Shown here piece by piece: positions 33,662 through 45,375 of a DNA stretch of 64,000 bases. Source of the DNA: Allantophomopsis cytisporea (taxonomy: Eukaryota; Ascomycota; Leotiomycetes; Phacidiales; Phacidiaceae); contig CP103021.1 of the NCBI GenBank assembly GCA_024752435.1, positions 620,001-684,000 on the forward strand. The letters are read 5' to 3'. Under the pieces are notes generated by a model. It was given only the letters and a program-made list of their open reading frames with translations, did no database searches and was not told where the DNA came from. Made by a program: the position numbers and the translations under genes. The number at the start of each line of letters is the position of its first letter. Within the stretch, counting starts at the first letter, position 1.

Positions 33662-35144
33662 TCAGTACATGTCAACAGCCAAACACTTGTTGTGACTAGC
33701 AACATCCTCAACGCCAGTACCGCCAGTGATATACGCCTTCTTTTGGCCGACAACCTTCAATTCATACTCAATAGCAGACTTGTTAGGCTTGCTCATCCAA
33801 TTACCCATAGTGGTGGCCAGGGCTTTCTCCCCATTCGGCTTATGTGTAACAGCAGCAGCAGGTGCATCTTTCAAAATATCATGCATGAAGCCATTAATAT
33901 GCTTACTTCCATCAGTCGACGCAATAGTGGCAGCCCCATCGCAACCTTGCTCGAGGCTGATGTCGCCATGTGCTGCACCATCATTGCTGGCACTAATCTG
34001 GAACTCAACCCATGTAGCTGGCAATTCTGTGCCACGTTGAAGACGACCTTTGAATGACGTTGGTAGCGAGACAAAAGACGTCTGTCCTGGTTTGACCTTT
34101 ACGGATTTCAAAGGGTGGTCGAAGTTGGCTCCTGCTGTACCATTGCCGTTCCAGTAGTTATCATAGAAAAAGTATGCCTCTTCTTTCGCCGATTTATTTG
34201 TCAAGACGATGCCGGGCCCTCCATGATTATTATCGCCTGCACTCTGAACAACAAGGCGTGAAACAGTACGGTGGGTTTGTTGAGGAAGATGGTCAGGACG
34301 AGCGTCACCGTCAGAGTAGGTTATAATAATGTCCTTGTTACCATGAGCCGCAGAGCTCTACAGAGGTATCAGTAAATAGCTTTCCCATAAGGTCTAAGTT
34401 TCATACCTGGTCATTATCGTGTTGATTACCTGGACTTCCACCCCACTTACCAATACCCACATACGTTTTACCGTCTGCAAAAGTTCGTACAAGCTTTTCA
34501 AGCTGAGGATGATCCTTGATAGCATCGATTCTGACAACAATTCCGGAGTTGTTCAAGTGAACACAGTTCTTGAGAGAATCCTGAGTGGCTTGGGAAGCTT
34601 TGTGCCACGCTTTGTTGAGATCTTGCATGAACGTTGGGTCTCCCTTCATTGTCGTGGGGTCTCCAACTTGTTGCACTGTCATGTTGCCTCCCGCACCAAC
34701 AATATTACTGAGATCGATGAAGTCACTGCCTAGCTACCAAGTCAGTATTATACTTCAACAGGCCTCCCAATGATCTTTGAGTCTACGAAAGATTAGGAGT
34801 TTTCATCAACCAACTTGATCCCTGTTATTGGCGTTTCTTCAAACAACTTATGGATACTTCGATAACTTAGAGGTATTCTACAAGTGGTAGGCCTCGATAT
34901 ACCTTTCTTGAATAGGTGGTTCAGGAGATCTGTATAACTCACCTCCAAATCCATCCTTGGTGATCTCGGCTTGTTCACCTTCGTGACCGTCATGAAGAGC
35001 AATAATAGCACCCGAAGTCTTGTCTGGCGCTGAAATGACTGCTGTTTGCCATGGCTCCACCGTGATACTGTGGTTATTGTTCCAGCCGTGAACCTCGAAT
35101 TCCTGGTCATGCCCAGATTTGTTATGGATGTTGATAAAATGCAT
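33662..35144 (-). CDS. Conserved-looking protein of unknown function, 406 residues
   Basis: Exons 34943-35144, 34407-34729 and 33662-34357 join in phase: GFGG/SDFIDL and DNDQ/SSAAHG are seamless. The protein begins MHFINIHNKSGHDQEFEVHGW, has no signal peptide and no membrane segment, and ends KCLAVDMY. The first ~70 residues look like a beta-rich module. The middle (KGDPTFMQDLNKAWHKAS, KTYVGIGKWGGSPG) is more helical. The C-terminal half has Gly/Asn-rich beta-like blocks including YFFYDNYWNGNGTAG, RGTELPATWVEFQIS and LEQGCDGAATIAS. The latter pattern recalls secreted or cell-associated fungal beta-sandwich proteins, but I cannot name a family or reaction. In-frame upstream ATGs exist; the chosen one directly precedes the ordered sequence. 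It is divergent from the GH128 gene. Confidence 0.68.
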
Positions 35145-36379
35145 GTTGTTGTTTTGAGGGTTGACGTTGTGAAGATTCTTAATGTGTATTAATGAGATAT
35201 CAAGTAAGTAGAAATAGGAATCATATGGTTTACAAGTGCGATTTTCTTGAGGTGGCATCTTATTTATAACATCAGCTTCGAGCCTGTTATGCCTCTGGCT
35301 TCCCTCTAAGTTAGTATGAATACGTGGATTATGATGCAAATTCAAGATTCCTTCAGGCTGAAGCACAGCTTGAAGCTCAACATGAGCATTTTTTTCTCAC
35401 CAGTACCGTCGTTGCCAACGCTCGATCATTATCTATTTACGGTTAGACTATCCAATGGCGCTATATTCTTAGGGGTGAGGCATTGCGGATTATTCCATGG
35501 CTAACTTCGATGCCACTTGAACAAGCAAAGGGCGTAATGAGCATAAGTCCCACATTAGATCTTATTACTGTCAGCCCCAGAAGCCAGGATTTGAGCCACT
35601 ATAATAGTATGGCCATCATCCAAGCAATACCTGTCGATCGACATCGTGGAGTGAGATCCATGATCTGGCCATTGAAGCTGCAAGGCTGAGCACACACTCA
35701 AACTACCGGCCCGTCGCGCTGAACTAATATTTAGTATATTTTATAAGCTAAATTTCTACGTTGAAACTGGAGACTTTTATCTTCGTTATAAGAAACGCAA
35801 ATTGTAGCTACTCGTCTTATTAGGTAGGATTAACGCTTGTCGAAGGAGGTAACAAGAGCGGTCTTGTGATGGAATCCTTTGCGTAATCTCATCAGCCTCA
35901 CTGTCCGCAGCAAACAGTATCGCGAACAATTGGTATTAAGAGACCCATGAGGCTTTTCATTTATCTTTTTAGGTAATTGGTTCGAAGTAAGACTTTGACA
36001 ACCATTCCCCCAAACCAGATATCTCTTACAACCACGCACTAGGTCATTGTTGGCACAACAAAGCCTTCGTATCGTCCGATGAGAAGATCGAAGGATCTGA
36101 CATCCACTTCACCAACGCTATAAGCTTCGCAGCTGATGGCTCTCCATAATATTAGACCACATGTAAGATGTATCAAGGAAGCCTTTGGCTTTCTTAATTC
36201 CCTAAATCCTGTTTTCTTTGGGCAAGCCACCGAGTCATTGACAAGGTATTTTATTATCACAGGGATCTCAGTCAATATCAACATCTCGATTTTCAAATTA
36301 TCCGGAATATTTATTACCCAACAGCTTCCACCTCTTTTTGTTCATCATTCTCAGCATCGTCATTACTACTGTATTCAAG
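35145..36379. promoter_or_regulatory. Divergent intergenic region, unknown gene and GH128 gene
   Basis: The 1.2-kb spacer between divergent starts must hold both promoters. Short ORFs on either strand (for example minus 35830-36039 and 36039-36296) have no recognisable features. No defined binding site was assigned. Confidence 0.4.
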
Positions 36380-37120
36380 ATGGTCATCCGAAAGCGCTGT
36401 CTCCTCTGGGACTGGACCAACACTCAAGGCGTTCCCCAGACTATAGACAAAGTGAATTTTCATGGTCCAATCTGCTCAGTAAGCAATTGGAACACTTGGA
36501 TTCCGCCAGAGCTCAAGAACCGGCTCCCATACCGACCAATGGTACGCACGATGGAGCAGACGTCTGGCAACGACTGGAAATTTGTGCAAGAGTCGAAAGA
36601 GCCGATCGTACATTTCTTTAATGAGCCAGAACGTCAGGGTATCTCGCCACAGCAGGCCGCCGATATCTGGAATTCGCACATGCTGTCGCTGCGCAAGCAA
36701 GGCAAAAAACTTGTTGGTCCATCCTGTTCCAACGATGCGGCAGGCCAGGCGTGGATCAAGGACTTCATGCAGCGTGTCAGTCACAGCCCGCCGGATCTCT
36801 TGGGTCTACATTATTACGGCACACAAGGGGATGCAGCGATCGACTTCTTAAGTGTGATGCATACGCATTTTCCAAATCATCATGTTGTTGTTTCGGAGAT
36901 CGCATGTATTAGTCGTGATATTCATGACGTGCGTGCTTTCACGGCTCAGTTGGCGAACTGGATGGATCAACAACCGTGGATTCTGGAATATGGCTTTTTT
37001 GGTTGCATGAGGCATGTTGCTGATGATTTTGTCAGTCCTGCGGCGCAATTGATGAATCCTGATGGATCATTTACAGATTTGATGCATAAGTTGATCAATG
37101 AGCAGCCTATGAAGGCTTGA
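36380..37120 (+). CDS. GH128-type glycoside hydrolase, probable beta-1,3-glucanase
   Basis: Intronless, 246 residues, a single TIM-barrel catalytic core. It opens RKRCLLWDWTNTQGVPQ, typical of the fungal GH128 / Asl1-like family, and continues GPICSVSNWNTWIPPELK. The acid/base candidate is Glu82 in VHFFNEPERQG and the nucleophile candidate is Glu173 in VVVSEIACISRD; HYYGTQGDAAIDFL and LEYGFFGCM are further family blocks. Family enzymes cut beta-1,3-glucan of fungal walls. From this ATG no signal peptide is present, suggesting an intracellular enzyme; an in-frame ATG at 36338 would add MFIILSIVITTVFK, a short hydrophobic lead that could be a weak signal. I chose the inner start because the family often begins near the WDWTNT block. 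Confidence 0.83.
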   Translation: MVIRKRCLLWDWTNTQGVPQTIDKVNFHGPICSVSNWNTWIPPELKNRLPYRPMVRTMEQTSGNDWKFVQESKEPIVHFFNEPERQGISPQQAADIWNSHMLSLRKQGKKLVGPSCSNDAAGQAWIKDFMQRVSHSPPDLLGLHYYGTQGDAAIDFLSVMHTHFPNHHVVVSEIACISRDIHDVRAFTAQLANWMDQQPWILEYGFFGCMRHVADDFVSPAAQLMNPDGSFTDLMHKLINEQPMKA

Positions 37121-38007
37121 GGAAAGCTGGACACCTTGGAGACACTTATAGTTAAGTATATTATTAGTTAGTGCTACGCAATTTCTCACATCTGTTCTTC
37201 GCCGAAAGACATAGACTTTTCGAAGTCAAACAATGAATTGTTCAAATCGTATAGTTATCCAGAACTGTACATGTCCGAAGCTACGCAATACTAGGTGGTT
37301 CATAATCGCAGATAATGGTGAATACCATAAAGATGCATACTGTTGTTCTGGTTTCCAGGGTATGCATAAATGCAGGATGGGTACGCTTATCCAAGGCAAT
37401 CTCACAAAAGCCAAATGCTCAACGTGCTGTAGCATCCTCGCCTTAAAAACAGCCCCAAAATCCTGAGATCCCCTACAATAAGAGAATAGTCTGTAACACA
37501 AGTATACATTTCTAAAGTCACCTAGCAGTTATAGTTACTACTCTTACTTCGCCAAAACCTCATGCCGCATTGCCGTACTGCCGCAGCACCGCACCTTGTT
37601 GCTTTGTCTCATATCCTAACCATAATTCCCGTCTGGCCTTCATGAATCAAGCGGCCCCCAACAAATGCTACACGTGCGGTCTTATCAGAATCAACAGTGA
37701 CTCATCCTGATAAGAAGGCTCATTGAACACGCATTTGCTCTTGAGTGTGGGGGTCCAATTTGTGGAAATTCATGGCCCCCAATTATCACCACCCGAGTCC
37801 GATCCGAGTGTCTTTCTCTCAACCAAAAGGAGAGTATCTTATACTTACGTGATTCTCGGCTCCAGGCTATATCCTACTAGTAGGAAAATAAGGTCACGCA
37901 TATATATTTCTTTTGTACCACGATATGGTTTTGACGTATCGGATTTGATATGTAATTCAAGTAAATCAGCATAGAATATCTCAATATTTGCAAATCTTCT
38001 CTACATT
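37121..38007. other. Intergenic, GH128 gene to O-methyltransferase
   Basis: Spacer of 887 nt, with a run of small plus-strand ORFs that lack coding character. The last ~110 nt contain a TATA-like element, listed separately. Confidence 0.4.
37899..37907 (+). promoter_or_regulatory. TATA-like element before the O-methyltransferase gene
   Basis: A CATATATAT motif lies about 105 nt upstream of the ATG, a plausible TATA position. In AT-rich DNA such a match can arise by chance. Confidence 0.35.
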
Positions 38008-39472
38008 ATGTCTCTTTCACGGATCTCTGAGCTTGCAGCAGTCATAGCATCGAACACGGGAAAGGTTGATATGTATCTTCAAGAAAAAGCTCTTCCTCAG
38101 CCTTCATTTGAGATTAATGGCCCAGTAAATCCAATACCGAACGCTCCAGAAGAGATCGAGGAGGCTCGAAAATGCGTGGTGGAAGCATCAATAGAATTGC
38201 AACAACTGCTACAAGGAGTAGACAGTTTACTCTTTCCGCACGTGAGTATCATATCATACACAAAATTATTCTCATAAGTTGACAGGGTAGACCAACATGG
38301 CGCCTCTCCAAGCCATTTACCGTTTCCAGATAGCCTCCAAGTTCCCAGTTGGGACCAAAATCTCATTCATCGACTTGGCAAACTTGTGCGATCTTCATGA
38401 ACATGATCTCCGTCGTATCGTTAGATATGCTATTGCCCACCATCACATCTTCGAGGAGCCAGAAAGGGGGGTCCTAGCACATAGCGCAGCATCCAAGCGA
38501 CTTGCGGAGAACTCCATGATACAAGACATCATGGGGCTCACGATAGAGGAATGCTGGCCAGCACATGCAAGAGTATGCTAAGAAACAAGCTCAGAAATCA
38601 GTAATGGTTAACAGAGAGTAGGTAACAGATGCGCTATGCGAATTCAAGAAAAGTCAAGAGCCAAACGCGTGCGTAAGTAAAGTCTCGTCGATGAACTCCA
38701 ATCGTCAAATAGTAACCAATGCAGGGCTACGCTCTTGCCAACAACACCACTCTTCCCATCTTCACCTACCTGGAGACCCATCCCTCACGCGCAAAGCGTT
38801 TCGCAGGCGCAATGTCTGGCACCAGCCCCGCCGGTCTCGCCCTCCTCTCGCAAGCATATGCATGGGGCGATATCCCCTCCAGCGGAGTCGTAGTCGACGT
38901 AGGCGGTTCGCAGGGGCATGTCAGCGCGCATCTAGCTAAAGACTTCCCTTTGCTACGTTTCGTCGTGCAGGACTTGCCTGAAGTGATAGCAACGGCCAAT
39001 GCCACCTTTGAAATCCCTGCGGACGTGAAGGATCGTGTACAGCTCATGGCGCATGATTTCTTCACGGAGCAGACGGTTCAAGGGGCGGATGTGTATTTTA
39101 TTAGGTATACGTTGCATAATTGGTCGGATGAGTATTGTCTTAAGATATTGAGAAACTTGATACCTGCGTTGAAGGTTGGGGCCCGGGTTGTCATTCATGA
39201 TCATGTCTTGCCGGAGCCAGGGACGTTAGGCTTGCTTAAGGAGAGGGAAATTCGGTATGTGCACTGCCTACATGAAGAAGATACTTTCTGTACTGACTGA
39301 TGGCAGAGACATGGACATGATCATGCTAACCCTACAGAACGCACGTGAGAGGGAGGAAAGGGACTGGGCAGAGGTATTTGAGCAGGCTGACAAAAGGTTT
39401 GAGCTTCTCAGTATCACGAGGACAGCAAAGGACTCCGCAGCTGCTATCATTGTGGCTGAATGGAAGCCATAA
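38008..39472 (+). CDS. SAM-dependent O-methyltransferase, plant COMT-like type
   Basis: Five exons, 38008-38241, 38291-38572, 38622-38672, 38725-39254 and 39307-39472, join in phase to 420 residues. Exon 3 is only 51 nt. The N-terminal part is the winged-helix dimerisation domain (PLQAIYRFQIASKF, LANLCDLHEHDLRRIVRYA). The catalytic domain has the SAM site VVVDVGGSQGHVS, the acidic-loop equivalent LRFVVQDLPEVI, and the FIRYTLHNWSDEYC block that carries the likely catalytic His. The region ARVVIHDHVLPEPG and the closing AAAIIVAEWKP complete the fold. Fungal enzymes of this group methylate hydroxyls on polyketides or other aromatic metabolites in the cytosol. The substrate is unknown. An EthD-like gene follows 775 nt downstream on the same strand. 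Confidence 0.88.
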
Positions 39473-40247
39473 AATGAAGATGGATATACCAAGCCATAGC
39501 ATTTCGAATCGTCCAGAAGCCAGAGCTTTGCAAGCCTTTACCAATAACTTCACACTGTAGAACAATTTATGGCCTTACAAATCCATCTTTGATGTCTCCA
39601 TCCCCGTTTAAACAACTTGTATTACACCTGTTTCTATACCTATCCATAGATCGGTGGCCTCATACGCACGTCGCATCACTATAATCGATTCGCACTCACC
39701 ATACATGAAATTCTCCTCGTCCCCTACACCCTACGCCCTACGTCATGTAGGGACCAGTCAAACCTTATGAAGAGAAAGAACATTGTAAAGACTTCCAAAC
39801 CGGCGCATTACCCTAAGAGTTAGACCCACCGGTGCATCCGGTGTGCTTATTGGCACATTGTGGCCTTTTGCGCGACTGACTAAGCTAGCTGCACTTGAAG
39901 GTTTGAGGAGATAACGGCGGGCTTGGTGAGGCTTTTGATGATCAGGAACGTATCTCTAAGATGACGAGGTCGGTAACTTCGGATGGAGGGACGAGATGAG
40001 TTGCAATGCTGATGATCAGCTAGGGTAAAGTATCTAGGTGAGTTTTTTTTATCGTCGCTGAGTTTGAAAGAGATTTCCCTGTGGTATTGGCATATGGTAT
40101 CGTGGAATATAAGTACGGTCAGTGTATGTATGTCTTTTTTTCCCATCAAATCCTCAAACCAAACCTATCGAGCATTTCACCAATATACACACAAATCATC
40201 AACTGGCCTCATACCAAGTCAATTGCCTCAAACACACCACCACCAAA
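39473..40247. other. Intergenic, O-methyltransferase to EthD-like gene
   Basis: Spacer of 775 nt with no supported gene. The last 100 nt form a C/A-rich leader ahead of the next ATG. Confidence 0.4.
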
Positions 40248-40532
40248 ATGTCCACCACAACGATCCTCTACAAAGCGCCCTTAGACCGCACCCATTACTT
40301 CGACCACCACATGCCCATGGTATCGCGCAAATGGATTCCCTTAGGACTGAAGTCATGGACGTGCTCGGAGATCAATGATGGCACGTACACGATGCAATGC
40401 TTCATGTTATGGGACTCAGTCGATGGTTTTGCGAATGCAGCGCGTATTGACGGGGAGGAAATCCTCGGCGACATGAAGAACTATTCGTCTGTTAATCCCA
40501 TAATCTTGCATGCGAAGTGTGTGGTCGAGTAA
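40248..40532 (+). CDS. EthD-family dimeric alpha/beta-barrel protein
   Basis: Intronless, 94 residues starting MSTTTILYKAPLDRTHYFDHH. The order of short strands and helices, with HMPMVSRKWIPLGLKSWTCSEI, CFMLWDSVDGFANAA and GEEILGDMKNYSSVNPII, is that of the EthD family of ferredoxin-like alpha/beta barrels, which act as dimers. Members range from ETBE-degradation accessory proteins to cyclases or decarboxylases in fungal polyketide pathways. No signal peptide is present. The open frame continues upstream to 40122, but the upstream part is AT-rich leader and the chosen ATG has a good context (CCAAAATGTC). Its place beside an O-methyltransferase fits a role in small-molecule metabolism; that is inference. 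Confidence 0.82.
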   Translation: MSTTTILYKAPLDRTHYFDHHMPMVSRKWIPLGLKSWTCSEINDGTYTMQCFMLWDSVDGFANAARIDGEEILGDMKNYSSVNPIILHAKCVVE

Positions 40533-41189
40533 TCGAATTGTGGGGTCGGAGGTTTGCATTTGGGTCATTCCTTTTCTGCGCTGGGGATAACGGGGTCTTA
40601 TTTGGAGTGCTAAGGTAAATCGACAAGGTAATCAGACAAATTCGTGGATTGTGGGGTAGAGAGTTGATGAGACTGGGTTGATCAAGTCGCATGCCGTATG
40701 CGACTCGCGGTGTTTGTGGTGCTTGCAGGTTTCTCGTACATAACACAAATGTCGTTTCGGATAGCTTCAAATGGATGCTCTCGCTCAGATACCTTACGCT
40801 CAGGTGGATTTTCCGAACCGAGGTATCTTTTTCCATTTGAAATCGGAATGCTAAGATCGAAAGACCGTTCATCGTTTGGTCAGTTCTTTCTGTCTTCCCA
40901 TCACCTGTTTCACTCTCTCGAAGGAATGAGTCGTTTTCGGCTTGCTTACATGTTACTTGATCTCGTGGTATGTTGTCTTTCGTTTTCGGTTGTGGAGTGA
41001 TGGGCAACTTACGTGGTAAAGTATATCTCTCATATCGTTATGAGATAGGTAACAAGCATTACACAAAAGTCTCCGAAGAAGAAATGGCATAGCATATATG
41101 CACGTCTTCATCTCATACTTTGGTATTCCGTACATACTTCGAAGAGTGCCTCAATCTCATTTCTGTCTAGTATGATCTCTCACTTAAGG

Positions 41190-41192
<3 letters not shown>

Positions 41193-41222
<30 letters not shown>
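41193..41222. repeat. (AT)n dinucleotide repeat
   Basis: About 15 uninterrupted AT units. Confidence 0.9.
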
Positions 41223-41232
<10 letters not shown>

Positions 41233-42198
41233 CAACATTCATACCCCAGCCTCAGGTACCTGAATTCTATATCCGTTCCAAAGTGATGAAAATGGCAATA
41301 TCTTGGATTATCATCACTGATGAAGGGTCTTTTGGGAGTGCATCATAGGTACCTTACTTTGTATGAACACTCAGCATTGCTTGTATATTCCTGGGGAGCA
41401 CGATGTGAGAGACTCGATGATCCACACGCCGTAATCCGGCGCACCTACATGAACATAATGTTACTACAAGCGGGAATGCATGCCGTTGCATATGTCGGTG
41501 GATAGTTAGTCCGGTGTCAGCATGGACAACGACCATCCATTGTTGTGTGTGGCATTCGCATTTATCCAAGCTGGGCCTTGCTCTCGTTATTTCGCTTTCG
41601 GTGCGTTGCCCATCACACCCATGCACCTTATGACTGGGATGATGCTGATCGGCTTCGGCCAGAAGCTGCCTCGGGACATCCTTGATATGTTCGAGGAGGA
41701 GATGAGACGGGAGAGACGCACATCGACTTGGATGGGATTGGGTGCATGGCCATAGGCCACTCTTATCACCTGCCTGTTCAGTATGCAGTGTTGTGCAGGT
41801 AGCAAGCCCATTCCAATCATCCTCACCTATCATTGGTCTCTTCAAAGCAACAATTTCTGGAACCACCGCGACCATGGCGGCGGGGGCGAGAACAAACAAT
41901 ATTTGCAAGACATTGTTCGTACCAGTGGTATCGATCTTGGTGACAATTCTGTGTACCAGCTAGCCATCAGCTGCACACAAACCTACATGACATACACCCA
42001 ACCGAAGGCACACTCACGACGATACTCTCGCGCTGATATCTGTACACCAAAACGCGCATAAAATGCTAAAGTCGCCGCTTCTCCACCGCTACAAATATCA
42101 ATATCCTCATATATTGGTAGGAGGAGGCATCCAGGTAAGTCAGGTACTCAAAGTCAGGTGAAGTCTGCCTATGAGGTTGCCTACCTACTTATGAGTAG

Positions 42199-42218
42199 TA
42201 TGTATGTATGTATGTATG
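42199..42218. repeat. (TATG)n tetranucleotide repeat
   Basis: About five TATG units in a gene-poor spacer. Confidence 0.8.
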
Positions 42219-42922
42219 CTCATGAGTATGTCCGCTCGTATGGACTCTGCCTACCTATGCAAAAGGTAAGGTAATCAACCTTATTCGCTCCTTCTTAGCC
42301 TCACCTCACCTCACATTACCTTGCCTTACCCTGCCAACAAACGAACACTCAGCCTTTCAATTATCATTCAAATGTCAAGAAATATAAAAGTACCTACCTG
42401 CACGCCCCTCCAACGGCAATCCCGTGATACGTACAATTTCATTTATCTGCTTAGGTAGGGCACCTAGATAGGTTAAGGGTATGGAGTGCATCTATTCGAC
42501 TTTGTTTGGACGCACCCATCGTTACTCGTGCCGGTCCATATACCTTACTAAAGTCCTACCTTATCTTCTCACATTGCACGACGAGCCGGCCAAGAAAGAT
42601 AAGTATCAGCTTACTATTCTTACTATACTCGATATATTTCCCTATCCGACTCTAGCCTCATCTATCCTACCTACCCAAGGTACACATATCCAAATGAGCA
42701 TCCCAGATTCTACCACTCACAATGAGATATGTGAATGGAGCTGCCCATCCATTGATAGACGCCGCGGACGCGCATACACCACACACTATACACACTGCAC
42801 ACCGAGAGCTTGAGTCGTCGCCGTTCGCCGTGAATGCGTCGTCTTTGTCCGGGTCCGTCCCTCCATTAGCCCCAGAAACAGCAAAAGACATGCACATGCA
42901 CTCGCACTCGCACCGCTCTCGA

Positions 42923-42970
42923 CATCCATACCCATACCCATATCCATACCCATACCCACACCCACACCCA
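42923..42970. repeat. CCATAC hexanucleotide repeat
   Basis: Array of CCATAC-like units, with CCATAT and CCACAC variants. It makes the minus strand look as if it encodes a Gly-Tyr repeat (GYGYGYGYG), but no gene is supported. Confidence 0.75.
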
Positions 42971-43199
42971 ACACCAACAACATTCGGTACTACCGCCACG
43001 CTCCTCCACCTACCAAAAGGCAAAAGGCAACAATACTTTCCGATACCCTTCGAACCATTCAAATCGGTTTAAAGCATTTGAAAAACATTCCCTTCCTCAC
43101 CTAGATAGATAGATAGAAGAAAGCAAAATCCGAAAAACAACTACACGCCTTATATAATCCTAGAGCACCCCCGACCCTGCCTACTTTCCTTCGAGAAAA

Positions 43200-43290
43200 G
43201 AAAAAAAAAGCTCTCTCCTCTCTTATCTTCCATATCCTCCTCCTCCTCCTCCTCCTTCTCTTCTTTTTCTTTTCCTTTACATTGCTCCAA
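43200..43290 (+). promoter_or_regulatory. Pyrimidine-rich promoter/leader of the amino-acid permease
   Basis: A CT-rich tract including a (CTC)n run at about 43235-43258 lies 80-170 nt before the permease ATG. Such tracts are common near transcription starts of well-expressed filamentous-fungal genes. Confidence 0.45.
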
Positions 43291-43368
43291 CCTAACACCT
43301 TCTGATATTTTATCCCTCACTCATTGACACTGAGTGTTGCGTTAAATCATAAAAGTCATCTTGCAGTC

Positions 43369-45375
43369 ATGAGTGCCATTAATGAGGCTCCTCAATATGA
43401 GAAGGACATGAAAGCTACCAGTGCATCTCCCGACATCGAGCAAGGTCACGATGTTGCTCCAGGACAGCACACTCAGAATTTGCATCGATCCCTTCAAAGT
43501 CGGCATATGCAGATGATTGCAATTGGAGGTTCCATCGGTGCTGGTTTGTTCGTCGGAACCGGTAGTTCTCTCAGTTCTGGTGGTCCAGGTAGTCTTGTAT
43601 GTCTCTCCACAGCCTTGCGCTACTTTACATAGTATTGCGTATACGTTTGCTGACCACGACATAAATCTCTATAGCTACTTGGATTTATGCTGATTGGACT
43701 GCTTCTTTTGTTTACCATGCAAGCGCTTGGTGAACTTGCTGTTATGTACCCGGTTAACGGTGCCTTCTTTGACTACTCACTTCGTTTCATTGATCCTTCA
43801 TGGTGCGTAATATGTCACTTCCTTCGCGGTCCTAGATCTGAATCAATGGTCGCTCATCAGTGCTATGGCTAATACGACGAAGGGGTTTTGCTATGGGATG
43901 GCTCTATGCTCTTAGTTGGTACACCGTTTTGCCATTCGAGTTGACCGCTGCGGGTCTTACAATTGACTTCTGGAGGAGCGATATCAACATAGGCGTTTGG
44001 ATCACAGTTTTCCTTGTCGTCTTGTTGGGCATTCAATTCTTCGGTATTCGAGGATATGGAGAAGGTATGATTGTCAATTGTTGATTTTGACCCGTTTATG
44101 ATAGATCATACTAACAAATTTGATCATAGTTGAATTCATTCTGGCTATCATCAAGATTATTGCTGTTATTGGATTCGTTATCTTGGGAATCATCATCGAT
44201 TGTGGAGGAGTTCCCACCGACAACCGTGGATACATTGGTGCGCATTACTGGCACGAGCCTGGAGCTTTCCACCATGGTTTCAAGGGATTCGTTTCCGTCT
44301 TCGCAAATGCCGGTTTTGCTTTCAGTGGTACTGAGCTCGGTCAGTATTTTCATCTTCACAAATTTACACAATACTGACTTTATGGTAGTCGGTCTCGCTG
44401 CTGCTGAAGCCGCCCATCCACGTGTTTCTTTGCCAAAGGCCACTAGACAGGTGTTCTGGCGTATCACAGGTTTCTATGTCATCAGTCTTTTCATTGTTGG
44501 TCTCCTCGTTCCATATGACAACGAGGAACTTCTCGGTGCCGCAAACGACAATACCAAAGACTCTCCCTTCGTGCTCGCTATCAGACTTGCCGGTATTAAG
44601 GGTCTCCCATCAGTTTTCAATGTCGTAATCACGCTATCCGTTATCTCCGTCGCCAACTCATGTACTTTTGCCTCTACGAGAACAGTTCATGCGCTTGCGC
44701 ATAAGGGAATGGCTCCATCATTCATCACTTATATTGACTCCAAGGGACGCCCAGTCTGGGCCACGATCATTCAGTTGTGCTTTGGTCTCCTAGCTTTCAT
44801 CAATGAGGCTCCTTCAGTCGGTACGCAATTCTTTAACTGGTTGCTTGCCTTGTCCGGTCTTGCTGTTCTCTTCTGCTGGGGAAGTATCTGTCTGGCGCAC
44901 ATTCGTTTCCGCCAAGGTTGGAAGGTACAGGGCCACAGCCTCGATGAGCTCCCTTGGAAAAGCCCTCTTGGCGTCTGGGGATCATGGGCCGGCTTCATCC
45001 TCGTCTGCCTTGCACTTATCGCCGAGTTCTACATCTCTGTCTGGGTACGTATTTCCTTCCGATCCACCTCAATATCAAATGGTGGCGCTTGCCCTTGAAA
45101 TTTCCCATGAACTAATTCGTTATCTTTTCTAGCCAATCGGTGTCACGCCAAATGCCACTTCCTTCTTCCAAAGTTACCTCGCTGCTGTTATCGCCATCGT
45201 GCTCTGGCTCGGCTGGAAGATCAAGACCAGGCAATGGTCGTGGTACATCCGCGCGGCCGACATGGATCTTGATACTGGCCGTCGCATATTCGAGGGTGAA
45301 GATGAGGAGGACAAGATACTTGCAGCATTAGCGGCGCTGCCGGCGTGGAGGCGGGCTATTAACAAGGTCTTTTAG
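43369..45375 (+). CDS. Amino-acid permease (Gap1-like, AAT/YAT family)
   Basis: Six exons, 43369-43596, 43675-43802, 43883-44064, 44130-44339, 44389-45044 and 45133-45375, join in phase to 548 residues with about 12 membrane helices. The cytosolic N-terminus (residues 1-45) ends with LHRSLQSRHMQMIAIGGSIG, the permease signature that leads into helix 1 (GAGLFVGTGSSLSSGGPGSL). Other marks are ALGELAVMYPVNGAF, SWYTVLPFELTAAGLTIDFW, GFAFSGTELVGLAAAEAAHP and STRTVHALAHKGMAP. The last exon gives the C-terminal tail, with two further helices and ending RRAINKVF. The protein imports amino acids by proton symport at the plasma membrane; its specificity cannot be read. The start MSAINEAPQYEK is preferred over an in-frame ATG 15 codons upstream. 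Confidence 0.9.

Larger units (their letters stand above)
40533..43368. other. Long intergenic region with microsatellites and unassigned ORFs
   Basis: 2.8 kb without a confident gene. A patch at about 41320-42060 is open on both strands: minus 41354-41908 (184 codons, starting MQILFVLAPAAMVAVVPE) and plus 41522-41755 and 41742-41963. None shows a family motif, and codon evidence does not favour either strand. The region also carries (AT)n, (TATG)n and CCATAC repeats. The end forms the permease promoter. Confidence 0.45.

Noticed and set aside
42667..43062. Minus ORF with a Gly-Tyr repeat
   Set aside because: Produced by the CCATAC microsatellite; no start context, splice partner or family support.
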